Below, in pieces: positions 18,976-28,248 of a stretch of DNA of 64,000 bases. Both the position numbers and the translations under genes were made by a program. The DNA is taken from positions 47,710-111,709 of the forward strand of contig NZ_PNOR01000014.1 of NCBI RefSeq assembly GCF_002869765.1, written 5' to 3'. The number at the start of each line of letters is the position of its first letter. Within the stretch, counting starts at the first letter, position 1. Below the pieces are notes generated by a model. It was not told the DNA's origin and ran no database searches. It worked only from the letters and a program-made list of their open reading frames with translations. Source of the DNA: Deinococcus planocerae. GTDB taxonomy: Bacteria; Deinococcota; Deinococci; Deinococcales; Deinococcaceae.

Positions 18976-20310
18976 ATGACCCAGACCGCCCAGCCCGCCC
19001 CCACCACCCTTCGCCGCACCGACTTCCCCGCAGGTTTCACTTTCGGCGTCGCCACGTCCTCCTACCAGATCGAGGGGGCCGTGGACGAGGACGGGCGCGG
19101 GCCCTCGATCTGGGACACCTTCTGTGCCCAGCCGGGGCGGATCGCCGACGGCAGCGACGGCTCGGTCGCCTGCGACCACTACCACCGCTGGGAGGCCGAC
19201 CTCGACCTGATCGCCTCGCTGGGGGTGGACGCCTACCGCTTCAGCGTCGCGTGGCCGAGGGTGCAGCCCACCGGCGGCGGGCCGGTGAACGCCGCCGGGC
19301 TCGACTTCTACGAGCGCCTGACCGACGGGCTGCTCGCCCGGGGCATCGAGCCGCACGTCACGCTCTACCACTGGGACCTGCCCCAGCCGCTTCAGGACGC
19401 GGGCGGGTGGGCGAACCGCGACACGGCCCAGCTCTTCGCCGAGTACGGCGCCGCCGTCGCCGCGCGACTGGGGGGCCGGGTACGCAGCTACGCCACCCTG
19501 AACGAACCGTGGTGCTCTTCCGTCCTCAGCTACGAGATCGGGCACCACGCGCCCGGACTGAAAGACCGCGGACTCGCCCTCGCCGCCGCCCACGGGCTGC
19601 TGCTGGGCCACGCGCTCGCGCTGCCGGAGGTGCGGCGCCACGCTCCCGGCGCGGGGGCGGGGATCGTGCTGAACCTCGGGCCGCAGATGAGCGCGAGTGA
19701 CCGCCCGGGGGACGTGGCCGCCGCGCGGCTGGCGGACGGGCGGCTCAACCGCTGGTTCCTCGACCCCCTGCTGTGCGGCGAGTACCCGCGGGACGTGTGG
19801 GAGGCGTGCGGTCAGGACGTGCCCGAGGTTCAGGAGGGAGACCTGCCCCTCATCGCGGCGCCACTCGACTTCCTGGGCGTCAACTACTACTCGCGCGGCG
19901 TGGTGGGCGCCTCGGGCGGCGGGGTGCCGGACGGGGCCCCGGTCACCGACATGGGCTGGGAGATCTACCCCCAGGGACTCACCGAGCTGCTGACCCGCCT
20001 GAAGGCGGACTACCCGAGCCTCCCGCCCGTCGTCATCACGGAGAACGGCGCGGCCTTCGCGGACGAGCGGACGGGCGGGCAGGTCCACGATCCCGGGCGC
20101 GTGGCGTACCTTCAGACCCACCTCAGGGCCGTGCTGGACGCGGTGAACGCGGGCGTGGACGTGCGCGGCTACTTCGCGTGGTCCCTGATGGACAACTTCG
20201 AGTGGGCCTACGGGTACGAGAAGCGCTTCGGGCTGGTGTACGTGGATTACGGGACGCAGGAGCGCGTCCTCAAAGACAGCGCCCGCTGGTACCGGCAGTT
20301 CCTCCGCTGA
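18976..20310 (+). CDS. GH1 family beta-glucosidase
   Basis: A 444-residue glycoside hydrolase family 1 enzyme of normal length. The acid/base is Glu177 in T-L-N-E-P-W and the nucleophile Glu356 in I-T-E-N-G. Other family marks are F-G-V-A-T-S-S-Y-Q-I-E-G-A, Y-R-F-S-V-A-W-P-R and the sugar-binding W-S-L-M-D-N-F-E-W. No signal peptide is present, so it hydrolyses imported beta-glucosides in the cytoplasm. It follows the sugar transporter genes after a gap holding a hairpin repeat and has a GAGG ribosome site. Confidence 0.95.
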   Translation: MTQTAQPAPTTLRRTDFPAGFTFGVATSSYQIEGAVDEDGRGPSIWDTFCAQPGRIADGSDGSVACDHYHRWEADLDLIASLGVDAYRFSVAWPRVQPTGGGPVNAAGLDFYERLTDGLLARGIEPHVTLYHWDLPQPLQDAGGWANRDTAQLFAEYGAAVAARLGGRVRSYATLNEPWCSSVLSYEIGHHAPGLKDRGLALAAAHGLLLGHALALPEVRRHAPGAGAGIVLNLGPQMSASDRPGDVAAARLADGRLNRWFLDPLLCGEYPRDVWEACGQDVPEVQEGDLPLIAAPLDFLGVNYYSRGVVGASGGGVPDGAPVTDMGWEIYPQGLTELLTRLKADYPSLPPVVITENGAAFADERTGGQVHDPGRVAYLQTHLRAVLDAVNAGVDVRGYFAWSLMDNFEWAYGYEKRFGLVYVDYGTQERVLKDSARWYRQFLR

Positions 20311-20431
20311 CGCCCGTTTCGCTCCCCATCCCGGCAGACCGGGCCACTCCGAGAGGGGCCCAGGGACGACACCATCACTGACCACGCGCGGATGAGGCGT
20401 GAGGGCGAGCCGCCCCGCCACAGGAAAGCCC

Positions 20432-21418
20432 CTACACGGGGAGCTGGGTACGGCGCTGGGGCTTGCCGCGCTTTTCGGTGTACATGCGCTCGTCGGCGAG
20501 GCGCACCAGGGCGCCGCTGCTGCCCGCCTCCGCCGCCTCTGCGCTGCCCACGCTCGCGCCGATCTCCAGAAAACCCGATTGCTGCACCTCGATGACCGCC
20601 CCCCGGACGGCCCCCTGCACCGCCCGGACCCGCCCCACCCCGCACAGCACCGCGTACTCGTCGCCGCCGAGGCGGTAGGCCGTCTCTCCCGGGCCCAGGC
20701 GGGTGCCCAGGGCCGCGGCGAAGCCCCGCAGCAGCTCGTCGCCCGCCGCGTGCCCGCGCCCGTCGTTCACCCCCTTGAGCCCGTCGAGGTCGAGGAGCAC
20801 CACCGCGAGGTCGGCCCGCGCGCCCGCCCACGCCTCGTCGAGCGCCGTGTCGAAGGCCCGGCGGTTCGCCAGCCCGGTCAGCGGGTCGACGAAGGCCGAG
20901 CGGCGCAGCCCCGCGACCGCCCGGTCGGCTCCCCGCACCAGCCACGCCGTTTGCCCGCCCAGCCCCAGCGCCAGCAGGACGTTCCAGGCGGCGCCGCTCA
21001 GGTGCGCGGCCCCCACCGGCAGGGCCAGCCCCCCGACCCCCAGCGCGTAGAGCAAGAAGAGCAGGACCCCCCGGAAGCGGAAGTACAGGGCTCCCGTCAG
21101 CGCGGGAAGGATCAGGGCGGCGCTGTAGCCGGTGAGGTCGGGCGACAGCCCACGGCCCAGGCCCTGCCCCCCGCTGAGCCACGCCAGCAGCGGCGGCAGG
21201 GCCGCGTAAAAGCACACCAGCCCCCACTCTGGCCGCCGTCGCCCCAGCCACGCGCTCAGCAGGACGATCCCGGCGTAGAGCGCGTCGCCCCACAGCCCGG
21301 TGAGGTTGCCGTCCAGCAGGTGCAGCGCCGCGCTGAAGGGCAGCAGGGCCCAGGCAGGCCGCCAGCCGAGCCTCAACAGGCGGTCGCGGGGGGTGGCGGG
21401 GGCGGCGGCGGGCAGCAT
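20432..21418 (-). CDS. membrane-bound GGDEF diguanylate cyclase
   Basis: The 328-residue protein has six or so N-terminal membrane helices (residues 20-160) and a C-terminal GGDEF domain beginning D-P-L-T-G-L-A-N-R-R-A-F. The active-site loop is G-G-D-E-Y, a permitted variant of GGDEF, so cyclic-di-GMP synthesis is plausible. No RxxD inhibitory site is seen at the usual distance before the loop. The end of the domain (A-D-E-R-M-Y-x-E-K) is normal. The gene is convergent with the beta-glucosidase. Confidence 0.88.
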   Translation of the reverse strand: MLPAAAPATPRDRLLRLGWRPAWALLPFSAALHLLDGNLTGLWGDALYAGIVLLSAWLGRRRPEWGLVCFYAALPPLLAWLSGGQGLGRGLSPDLTGYSAALILPALTGALYFRFRGVLLFLLYALGVGGLALPVGAAHLSGAAWNVLLALGLGGQTAWLVRGADRAVAGLRRSAFVDPLTGLANRRAFDTALDEAWAGARADLAVVLLDLDGLKGVNDGRGHAAGDELLRGFAAALGTRLGPGETAYRLGGDEYAVLCGVGRVRAVQGAVRGAVIEVQQSGFLEIGASVGSAEAAEAGSSGALVRLADERMYTEKRGKPQRRTQLPV

Positions 21419-21497
21419 CGGTAACGTCCCGATGCTCCGGGACCGGCCCTGACAGTCCTCTTACCGGCTGGTCAATAACCTTAAGCCGTCCTTCATG

Positions 21498-21698
21498 TCA
21501 GCCGGACCCCTTCACCCGGCGGGTAGGGGAGACCAGGCCGAGCACGTCCTGCTGGTAGCGGCCCTCCTGGATGAGTCCGGCGAGCCAAGGGTCGGCCTCC
21601 TCGGGTGTTCTTCCCGTGGTCTCGCGGTACAGGCGGGTGAAGGTCTGCCGCACGGCGGGGGCCATCCGCACGCTGTCCCCACACACGGAGAGCTGAGC
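21498..21698 (-). pseudogene. C-terminal remnant of a P450 BM3-type flavocytochrome
   Basis: The frame reads L-S-V-C-G-D-S-V-R-M-A-P-A-V-R-Q-T-F, then A-D-P-W-L-A-G-L-I-Q-E-G-R-Y-Q-Q-D-V. This matches the extreme C-terminus of the NADPH-reductase half of self-sufficient P450s (V-C-G-D-G-x-R-M-A-P and the final G-R-Y-x-x-D-V). About 65 codons remain of a gene normally over 1000 codons long; a stop lies just upstream in frame. It is a deletion remnant. Confidence 0.6.
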
Positions 21699-21851
21699 GC
21701 CTCACCGCTGCCCTGGGAGTCTCCCGATCCGCTCCCGCGCCGGGAGTCGAAAGTCCCGCCGGCCACCCCCAACCGGGGAGGGGAGAGCCCCCCTCCCTTG
21801 ACTTGACGCTCGCCCAACGCGCTTCCCGCCCGCCCGGCCTACCCTGAGGGC

Positions 21852-22148
21852 ATGTCCTCGCCGAGAACCGTCCGCCCGCCTTCTGCCCGGTGGACCCCCT
21901 GGAGGCTCTGCGCCGAATTCGCCCTGATGCTCGTCCTGGTGGGGAGTGGGCTGCTCCCCGGCGTCTGGAAGGCCGGGGCCGCCCCGGTGGCCGCCCGGCA
22001 GGCCTTCGAGGCGGAGTTGCAAGCGTGCGTCGGGCGGGTGTCCACCGGGTACGTCACCTCGGGCATCCACATCAGCCCGGACGACGCCCGCACCATCGAG
22101 GACGCCTGCCAGCGCGCCGTGCGCGAGCGGCAGCCCAGCCGACTCTGA
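21852..22148 (+). CDS. small exported protein of unknown function, 98 aa
   Basis: The protein has an N-terminal basic region and one hydrophobic helix (residues 22-40, F-A-L-M-L-V-L-V-G-S-G-L-L-P-G-V) that could be a signal anchor, followed by a soluble helical part with a Cys pair (A-C-V-G and E-D-A-C-Q). No family is recognised. There is no good Shine-Dalgarno directly before the ATG, so expression is uncertain, but the coding periodicity is good. Confidence 0.5.
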   Translation: MSSPRTVRPPSARWTPWRLCAEFALMLVLVGSGLLPGVWKAGAAPVAARQAFEAELQACVGRVSTGYVTSGIHISPDDARTIEDACQRAVRERQPSRL

Positions 22149-22226
22149 CGCGGCTGGAGGACGCAGAGTCCCCTTCGGGCGCGGCGGCGCTCCCCTCCCC
22201 AGGGGCAGGACCTCAGCCGGTCCCCG

Positions 22227-23024
22227 TCACGGCGCCGACCCGGCGGAGAACCCGAACTGCTCCGAAAGCTCACGCCCGGCCTCGCGGATCAGATCGAGGT
22301 AGCGCGCCTGGGTCTGGGGGCCTAGGCGCATCAACGGCCCGGCGATGCTCACGGAGGCCACGACCTGACCCTGACCGTCGAAAATCGGGGCGGCGACCGA
22401 GAAGGTGTCCTCCTCCAGGTCCGAGATCGCCACGTGCGCCCCGTCCTCCCGGATGCGGCGTAACGTCCGCTCCAGCGCGGCGGCGTCGGTGATGGTGCCG
22501 TCCGTGAAGCGTTCGAGAGGCCTGGCGAGGATGGCGCCTTGCACCTCCCGGGGGGCGTAGGCGAGCAGCACCTTGGACGACCCTCCGGCGTGCAGGGGCC
22601 CGATGCGCCCCACCCGGGCGAACATCCGCACCGGGTGCGGTGAGGTGCGGACATCGACGACCAGGGAGTGTTGCCCCTCCCTCACCACGAGGTGGATGTT
22701 CTCCCCGGTCTCGTCGGCGAGGCGGTCGAGCATCGGCTTTGCCGCCTGGGTCAGCGAATACTGCTCCCGGGCCTGCTGACCCAGGACGAGGGAAGCCGAT
22801 CCCAACCGCACCGCGTGCTCCTCGTCGAACCAGACGTACCCCAGGCGCGCCAGGGTCTGAAGGATGCGGTAGACCTTGCTCCTCGTCATGCCCGCCTGGG
22901 CGGCGAGCTGCGGGAGTTTGAGTTCTGGGAACTGCCCCACCAGCGCGAGGACCTGAAGCCCCGCCTCCAGGGCGGAGATGGTGTATTCCGGTGACGACTC
23001 GGGCGCTGCACTTGACTTTGACAT
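22227..23024 (-). CDS. IclR-family transcriptional regulator
   Basis: A 265-residue IclR protein: an N-terminal winged helix (S-A-L-E-A-G-L-Q-V-L to R-S-K-V-Y-R-I-L-Q-T-L, residues 17-60) and a C-terminal ligand-binding domain with A-G-G-S-S-K-V-L-L-A-Y and V-A-S-V-S-I-A-G-P. It is divergent from the nine-gene peptidase/transporter operon and the shared intergenic region has two inverted repeats, so it very probably regulates that operon in response to a small organic acid or amide. The ATG has GAGGT at a suitable distance. Confidence 0.9.
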   Translation of the reverse strand: MSKSSAAPESSPEYTISALEAGLQVLALVGQFPELKLPQLAAQAGMTRSKVYRILQTLARLGYVWFDEEHAVRLGSASLVLGQQAREQYSLTQAAKPMLDRLADETGENIHLVVREGQHSLVVDVRTSPHPVRMFARVGRIGPLHAGGSSKVLLAYAPREVQGAILARPLERFTDGTITDAAALERTLRRIREDGAHVAISDLEEDTFSVAAPIFDGQGQVVASVSIAGPLMRLGPQTQARYLDLIREAGRELSEQFGFSAGSAP

Positions 23025-23048
23025 ACCGTGACCTCACACTACACGCAA

Positions 23049-23087
23049 ATTCAGTCCATCCAATGAATCGTCAGTTCACTCAGTGAA
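23049..23087. promoter_or_regulatory. candidate IclR operators between the divergent genes
   Basis: Two inverted repeats lie here: ATTCA-N10-TGAAT (23049-23068) and the near-perfect palindrome TTCACTCAGTGAA (23075-23087). Both are built from TTCA/TGAA half-sites, which resembles the A/T-rich palindromes bound by IclR regulators. The second one abuts the ribosome site of the first operon gene, where binding would block transcription or initiation. Confidence 0.5.
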
Positions 23088-23103
23088 TCACAGGGGGATG
23101 GGT

Positions 23104-24849
23104 ATGCTGCTCGCCGCAGAACGTCAGCTTCTCGACGCCGTGACACTCGAAAGGCCGTGGGACCTGATCACGACGTTCTCTGCTCTCAGGCGCGAGCACC
23201 CCAGCGACGTGGAACGGGCCGCGGGGCACATCGAGCGTCACCTGCGCGAGCTGGGCATCCCGGTCGAGGTTCACCGTCCGGAGTTGTTCCTCAGCCTGCC
23301 GCGCCGGGCGAGCGTCACGGTGGGGGGCGAGACCTTTTCCGCCAAGCCGATGGCGATGAGCGCGATCTACCGGGAGGGCCTCACGGCGCCCCTGGTCTAC
23401 CAGCCCAGCGCCTACGCGGCCAACGCCGACGACATGTTCTCCAGCGCCCTGCTGGAGGGGGAAGTTGACGTGCGGGGCAAGATCGTGGTGACCGAGGGCT
23501 TCGGGATGCCCGGCAAGATCCGGGAACTCGAACGGCGCGGGGCGCTGGGTGTGATCGCCATCAACCCCGGCAACCGGGCCCACTGGGGCATCTGCACGAG
23601 CATCTGGGGCACCCCGGACCTGAACGACCTGCCGCGCAAACCGCAGGTGGCGGTCGCCAACGTGAACCGCCCCGACGGGGACCGCCTGATCGAGTTCGCC
23701 CGGGCGGGGGCCGAGGCCGTGTTCACCACCGACCTGGAGGAGGGCTGGTTCCCCTCGCCCATTCCCGTCGTCACCATCCCGGGCACCGAGGACCCCGAAG
23801 CCTTCGTCCTGCTGCACGGGCACTACGACTCGTGGGACTACGGGGTGGGGGACAACGCGGTCGGGGACGCGACCCTGCTCGAAGTGGCCCGCAACCTCTG
23901 GAACCACCGCGCCGAGCTGCGCCGCAGCGTGCGGATCGCCTGGTGGCCCGGGCACTCGACCGGGCGGTATGCCGGGAGCACCTGGTACGCCGACCACTTC
24001 GCCCTGGAGCTGTATCGCCACTGCGTCGCCCAGATCAACTGCGACTCGCCGGGCTGCCGCTGGGCCACCGAGTACAAGGACGTGAGCGTGATGGCGGAGG
24101 CTGTCCCCTGGGTGGGCGACATCATCCGCGACGTGACGGGCCAGGAGATGCACGCCGAGCGCCCGGTGCGTGCCGGGGACTACTCCTTCAACAACATCGG
24201 GCTCAGCGGGTTTTTCATGCTGCTCTCGACCATGCCCGACGACCTGCGCGCCGAGAAGGGGTACTACGCGGTCGGGGGTTGCGGCGGCAACATCGCCTGG
24301 CACACCGAGGACGACACCCTGGAGGTGGCCGACCGCGACATTCTGCTCAAGGACATGCAGATTTACCTGCTGTCCGCCTACCGCACGGCCAACGCGACCG
24401 TCATTCCCTTCGACTACACCCGGACGCTCGACGAGTTCGATGGGGCGCTGGACGAGTACGCGGCGGCGGCAGGAACGGCCTTCGACCTGGGGCCAGCTCG
24501 CACGGCGGTCCACGAGCTGCGCCTCGACGTGCAGAGGCTGACCCGGGCCGCACAGGCGCTGAGCGGCGAGTCCCTCGCGTCCCCCGCCGTGCGCCGGGTG
24601 AACGCCGCGCTGATTTCGCTGGCCCGGCACCTCGTCCAGGCGAACTACTCGCAGGCCCCCGCTTTTTTCCACGACCCCGCCGAGCACGTGCCGCCGCTGC
24701 CCGACCTCGCCGTCCTGGGGCGGCTCGCCGAGGTCAGTCCTAAGGAGCGCGGCTTCGTGCTCACCCACGCGCGACGCGGCCAGAACCGGCTGCTCGCCCA
24801 CCTCGGCGACGCGCGGGATGCCGTTCGCACGGCCCTGGAACGCACCTAA
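23104..24849 (+). CDS. M28-family peptidase-like protein with altered active site
   Basis: A 581-residue protein with a PA-like insert (about residues 90-215) and an M28 metallopeptidase fold. Canonical ligands can be seen at His240 (H-G-H-Y-D-S), Asp250 (G-D-N-A-V-G-D), Asp314 (N-C-D) and His400 (A-W-H-T-E-D). However, the catalytic E-E-x-G segment is replaced by H-S-T-G (residues 284-287, W-W-P-G-H-S-T-G-R-Y-A-G-S), so both the general base and one metal ligand are absent. There is no signal peptide. It is the first gene of the operon. The third candidate start was chosen because GGGGG sits 6 nt before it. Confidence 0.8.
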   Translation: MLLAAERQLLDAVTLERPWDLITTFSALRREHPSDVERAAGHIERHLRELGIPVEVHRPELFLSLPRRASVTVGGETFSAKPMAMSAIYREGLTAPLVYQPSAYAANADDMFSSALLEGEVDVRGKIVVTEGFGMPGKIRELERRGALGVIAINPGNRAHWGICTSIWGTPDLNDLPRKPQVAVANVNRPDGDRLIEFARAGAEAVFTTDLEEGWFPSPIPVVTIPGTEDPEAFVLLHGHYDSWDYGVGDNAVGDATLLEVARNLWNHRAELRRSVRIAWWPGHSTGRYAGSTWYADHFALELYRHCVAQINCDSPGCRWATEYKDVSVMAEAVPWVGDIIRDVTGQEMHAERPVRAGDYSFNNIGLSGFFMLLSTMPDDLRAEKGYYAVGGCGGNIAWHTEDDTLEVADRDILLKDMQIYLLSAYRTANATVIPFDYTRTLDEFDGALDEYAAAAGTAFDLGPARTAVHELRLDVQRLTRAAQALSGESLASPAVRRVNAALISLARHLVQANYSQAPAFFHDPAEHVPPLPDLAVLGRLAEVSPKERGFVLTHARRGQNRLLAHLGDARDAVRTALERT

Positions 24850-24872
24850 CTTCCCGTCCAAGGAGGACAGTC

Positions 24873-26411
24873 ATGAAACGAATGCTGACGGCGTTGAGTT
24901 TCGCTCTAGGTGTGGGGGTCGCGGGCGCGCAGCAAGGCATCTTGCAACTGCCGCTCATCAACGACCCGATCATGAACCCCCTGATCGCGCCGGAACTCGG
25001 CAGCATCCTGGTGAACAAGGTGATCTTCCCGGGCCTGGTGCGGCCCAACGAGGACCTCCAGCCGGTCCCCGACCTCGCCCGGAGCTGGACGATCACCAAC
25101 GGGGGCCTGGTCTACACCTTCACCCTGCGCGACGACGTGCGCTGGCACGACGGCAGGCCCTTCACCGCCGACGACGTGGTGTTCACCTTCAACACGGCCC
25201 GGGACCCCAAGAGCGGCTCGCGGCTGGCGTCCGACTTCAGCTCCATCAAGTCGGTGGAGGCGCGGGGCAGGAACACGGTGCGCTTCGTCCTCTCGCGTCC
25301 CTTCGCGCCGTTCCTGATCCTGCTGGGGCACAACGCGGGCATCCTGCCCAAGCACCTGCTGGAGGGCAAGGACCTCAACTCGGCGACTGCCTTCAACCGC
25401 CAGACGCCCGTCGGCACCGGACCCTTCAAGGTCTCCCGGGTCGTGCCCGGCGCGAGCGTCACCCTGGTCGCCAACAGGGACTACTACGGCGGCGCGCCCA
25501 AGCTGGCGGGCATCACCTTCAAGGTCGTGCCCGACCTCAACACCCAGGTCGCCCAACTGCGTTCCGGCGGGCTCGACTGGGTGACGCTGGAGCCCAGCAA
25601 CCTTCCGAGCGTCCAGGGGGCGCAGAACGTCACCATCAAGCAGGCCGACGCGATTCAGCATTACCTCGTCTTCTTCAACCTGAAGAACCCACTCTTCACC
25701 AGCGCCACGGTGCGCCGCGCCATGCAGTACGCGGTCAACCGCCGGGCGATCATCGATGGCATCCTCAAGGGCTATGCCGACTATCCCACGGGCACCATCC
25801 CCACGGCGCTGCGGACGTACTACGACAAGAGCATCAAGCCGATCACCTACGACCCGGCGCAGGCGCGGCGGCTGCTCGCGCAGGCGGGCTGGAGGCCCAA
25901 CGCTCAGGGCGTGCTCGTGAACGCCAAGGGGGAGCCCTTCAAGTTCACCCTGATCGTGGATAAGGGCAACGCCACGCGCGAGCAGGCGGCGCTCGCCGTG
26001 CAGCAGGACCTGAAAAAGGTCGGCATGGACGTGACGCTCCAGACGCTGGAGTTCGCCACCCTGGTGCGCGACTACCTGATTCCCGGCAAGTACGACGCCA
26101 ACCTGATCTGGTGGACCACGCCGCCCGACCCGGACCAGTACTCGTTCTACGGCACCGGCCAGGACAACAACGAGGCGAGCTGGAGCAACCCCCGCGCCGA
26201 CTCCCTGCTCAAGCGGGGCCGCGAGACGGTGGACGTGGCCGCCCGGAAGAACATCTACAACGCCTATCAGCGGCTGACCATGCAGGACCCGCCCGTGCTC
26301 GTCCTCTACTACCCGAAAGAACTCCAGGCCATCAGTCGGCGGCTGATCGGCGTCCCCGACCTGGGCATCCGTGACGCCCTGCGCTACACCGAGCGGTTCG
26401 ACCTGCGCTGA
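24873..26411 (+). CDS. peptide-type ABC transporter substrate-binding protein 1
   Basis: A 512-residue family 5 (SBP_bac_5) binding protein with a Sec signal peptide (G-V-A-G-A-Q). Family marks include L-A-R-S-W-T-I-T-N-G-G-L-V-Y-T-F-T-L-R, D-V-R-W-H-D-G-R-P-F-T-A-D-D-V and the later V-R-R-A-M-Q-Y-A-V-N-R. Such proteins bind di- or oligopeptides, opines or similar amides. AGGAGG precedes the ATG. A second binding protein of the same family lies four genes downstream, so the system may take up two related ligands. Confidence 0.92.
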   Translation: MKRMLTALSFALGVGVAGAQQGILQLPLINDPIMNPLIAPELGSILVNKVIFPGLVRPNEDLQPVPDLARSWTITNGGLVYTFTLRDDVRWHDGRPFTADDVVFTFNTARDPKSGSRLASDFSSIKSVEARGRNTVRFVLSRPFAPFLILLGHNAGILPKHLLEGKDLNSATAFNRQTPVGTGPFKVSRVVPGASVTLVANRDYYGGAPKLAGITFKVVPDLNTQVAQLRSGGLDWVTLEPSNLPSVQGAQNVTIKQADAIQHYLVFFNLKNPLFTSATVRRAMQYAVNRRAIIDGILKGYADYPTGTIPTALRTYYDKSIKPITYDPAQARRLLAQAGWRPNAQGVLVNAKGEPFKFTLIVDKGNATREQAALAVQQDLKKVGMDVTLQTLEFATLVRDYLIPGKYDANLIWWTTPPDPDQYSFYGTGQDNNEASWSNPRADSLLKRGRETVDVAARKNIYNAYQRLTMQDPPVLVLYYPKELQAISRRLIGVPDLGIRDALRYTERFDLR

Positions 26412-27367
26412 TGCTCAGCCCCGGATACGTCGCCCGGCGCGTGCTGCACGCCCTCGTCGTGCTGGCGGTCGTGGCGGTGGTGACGTTTTTTATCGTACGG
26501 CTGGCGCCTGGCGGGCCTTCCCTCCTGGCCGACCCGGCTCTGCGGGACGCCGAGCGCGCGGCCATCGAGGCGCGGCTGGGGCTGGGCGACCCCCTGCCCG
26601 TGCAATTCCTGAAGTTCGTGGGAAATGCCGTGCGGGGCGACTTCGGCCAGAGCTTCCTGTTCGGCACGCCCACCTTGCAGGTCATCGGCTCGCGGCTGGG
26701 CAACACGCTGATCCTGGCGGGCGCCGCCCTCACGCTGACGCTGCTCGTCGCGGTGCCGCTGGGGACCCTGTGCGGCTTGCGTCCGCACTCGTGGCTCGAC
26801 CGGCTCGTCAGCGTGGTGAGCGTGGTGGTGCTGGCCGTGCCCGTCTTCTGGCTGGGCCTGATGCTGATCATCGCCCTCGCGGTCCTGCGCCCGGTGCTGC
26901 CCGCGGGCGGGATGCACACCACCGGGATGGAGGGCAATGTTCCGGACCTGCTGCGCCACCTCCTGCTGCCCGCCGTGGTACTGGCGAGTGCGTCCATCGC
27001 CGAGCTGCTGCGCTACACCCGGTCGAGCGTCCGCAGCGCCGCGCGGCTCGATCACGTCCGCACGGCGCGGGCCAAAGGGCTGCCGCAGCACGCGGTGAAC
27101 CGGCGCCACGTCCTGAAAAATGCCCTGATCCCGGTCGTCACGGTGATCGGCCTGCAACTTCCCCGCCTGGTGGGGGGTGCTGCCGTGACCGAGACCATCT
27201 TCGCGTGGCCCGGCATGGGACGCCTGAGCGTAGAGGCGGCGCTGGGGCGCGACTATCCGCTGATCCTCGGCGTGACCCTGGTAGTGGCGCTGGCCGTGGT
27301 GCTGTTCAACCTGCTCGTCGATCTGCTGTACCCGCTGATCGACCCCCGGGTCCGGATGGAGGCTTGA
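26411..27367 (+). CDS. peptide-type ABC transporter permease (DppB type)
   Basis: A 318-residue DppB/OppB-like permease with six membrane helices: the first at residues 10-30, then the typical G-D-F-G-Q-S-F periplasmic loop and the cytoplasmic R-T-A-R-A-K-G-L EAA-type loop followed by N-A-L-I-P-V-V-T-V. Its ATG overlaps the stop of the binding-protein gene by one base. It pairs with the DppC-type permease next door. No DppD/DppF ATPase gene is present in the operon. Confidence 0.92.
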   Translation: MLSPGYVARRVLHALVVLAVVAVVTFFIVRLAPGGPSLLADPALRDAERAAIEARLGLGDPLPVQFLKFVGNAVRGDFGQSFLFGTPTLQVIGSRLGNTLILAGAALTLTLLVAVPLGTLCGLRPHSWLDRLVSVVSVVVLAVPVFWLGLMLIIALAVLRPVLPAGGMHTTGMEGNVPDLLRHLLLPAVVLASASIAELLRYTRSSVRSAARLDHVRTARAKGLPQHAVNRRHVLKNALIPVVTVIGLQLPRLVGGAAVTETIFAWPGMGRLSVEAALGRDYPLILGVTLVVALAVVLFNLLVDLLYPLIDPRVRMEA

Positions 27368-27368
27368 C

Positions 27369-28229
27369 GTGACCGCCCAAGTGTTCAACCCTCCTCTGGC
27401 TCCAGCCGGGCGGTCCTGGAGGCGGCTGCGGCGCGATCCAGTGGCGGTCGTAGCAGCGACCGTCCTGCTCGCGGTCGTCCTGTTCGCGTTCCTGGGGCCG
27501 GTGTTGCGGCCCGTCGATCCCAACGCCCTCGACCTGGGCAACCCCCTGGGCCGCGCGAGCCTGGCACACCCGCTGGGCACCGACGAGAATGGCCGTGACG
27601 TTCTGGTGCGGCTGATGCTGGGGGGGCGCGTCAGCCTGCTGGTGGGGCTCTTCGCGGTGCTCGTCTCGCTCCTCGTCGGCACGCTGGTCGGGGCGTTGTC
27701 GGGGTTCTACGGCGGGTGGCTGGAGGGCCTCTTGATGCGGTTTACCGACGGTATCCTGGCCCTGCCCGCCTTTTTCGTCAGCGTGCTCACCCTGACCTTT
27801 TTCGGCCCGGGGCTGGTGCCCCTCGTGCTCGTGATCGGCCTGACCTCTTGGATGGGCCTGGCCCGGCTGGTGCGCGGCGAGGTCCTGAGGTACCGCGAGG
27901 AGCAGTACGTCGAGGCCGCCCGCGCGCTGGGGGGACGCGACGGTCGGGTGCTGTTCCGGCACGTGCTGCCCCAGGTTCTCCCCACCCTGATCGTGAATGC
28001 CAGCGTCGGCATCAGCACCGCCATCCTGGCCGAGTCCGCCCTGTCCTTTCTGGGGCTCGGTATCCAGCCCCCCGCCGCCAGTTGGGGAAACATGCTCAGC
28101 GGCGCGCAGAACTACTTCTACACCGCTCCCCGGCTCGCCGTGTACCCCGGCTTCCTGATCCTCGTCACCGTGCTGGCGAGCAACCTGCTGGGCGACGCCC
28201 TGCGGGACGCCACCGAGCCGACGGGCTGA
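27369..28229 (+). CDS. peptide-type ABC transporter permease (DppC type)
   Basis: A 286-residue DppC/OppC-like permease. Family marks are H-P-L-G-T-D-E-N-G-R-D-V-L-V-R near residue 65, the EAA-type loop Y-V-E-A-A-R-A-L-G-G-R-D, and the end A-E-S-A-L-S-F-L-G-L-G-I-Q-P-P. The GTG start lies one base after the previous stop, so translation is probably coupled. It forms the channel together with the upstream DppB-type protein. Confidence 0.92.
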   Translation: MTAQVFNPPLAPAGRSWRRLRRDPVAVVAATVLLAVVLFAFLGPVLRPVDPNALDLGNPLGRASLAHPLGTDENGRDVLVRLMLGGRVSLLVGLFAVLVSLLVGTLVGALSGFYGGWLEGLLMRFTDGILALPAFFVSVLTLTFFGPGLVPLVLVIGLTSWMGLARLVRGEVLRYREEQYVEAARALGGRDGRVLFRHVLPQVLPTLIVNASVGISTAILAESALSFLGLGIQPPAASWGNMLSGAQNYFYTAPRLAVYPGFLILVTVLASNLLGDALRDATEPTG

Positions 28230-28248
28230 AGGCCCGCAAGGAGAGTCC

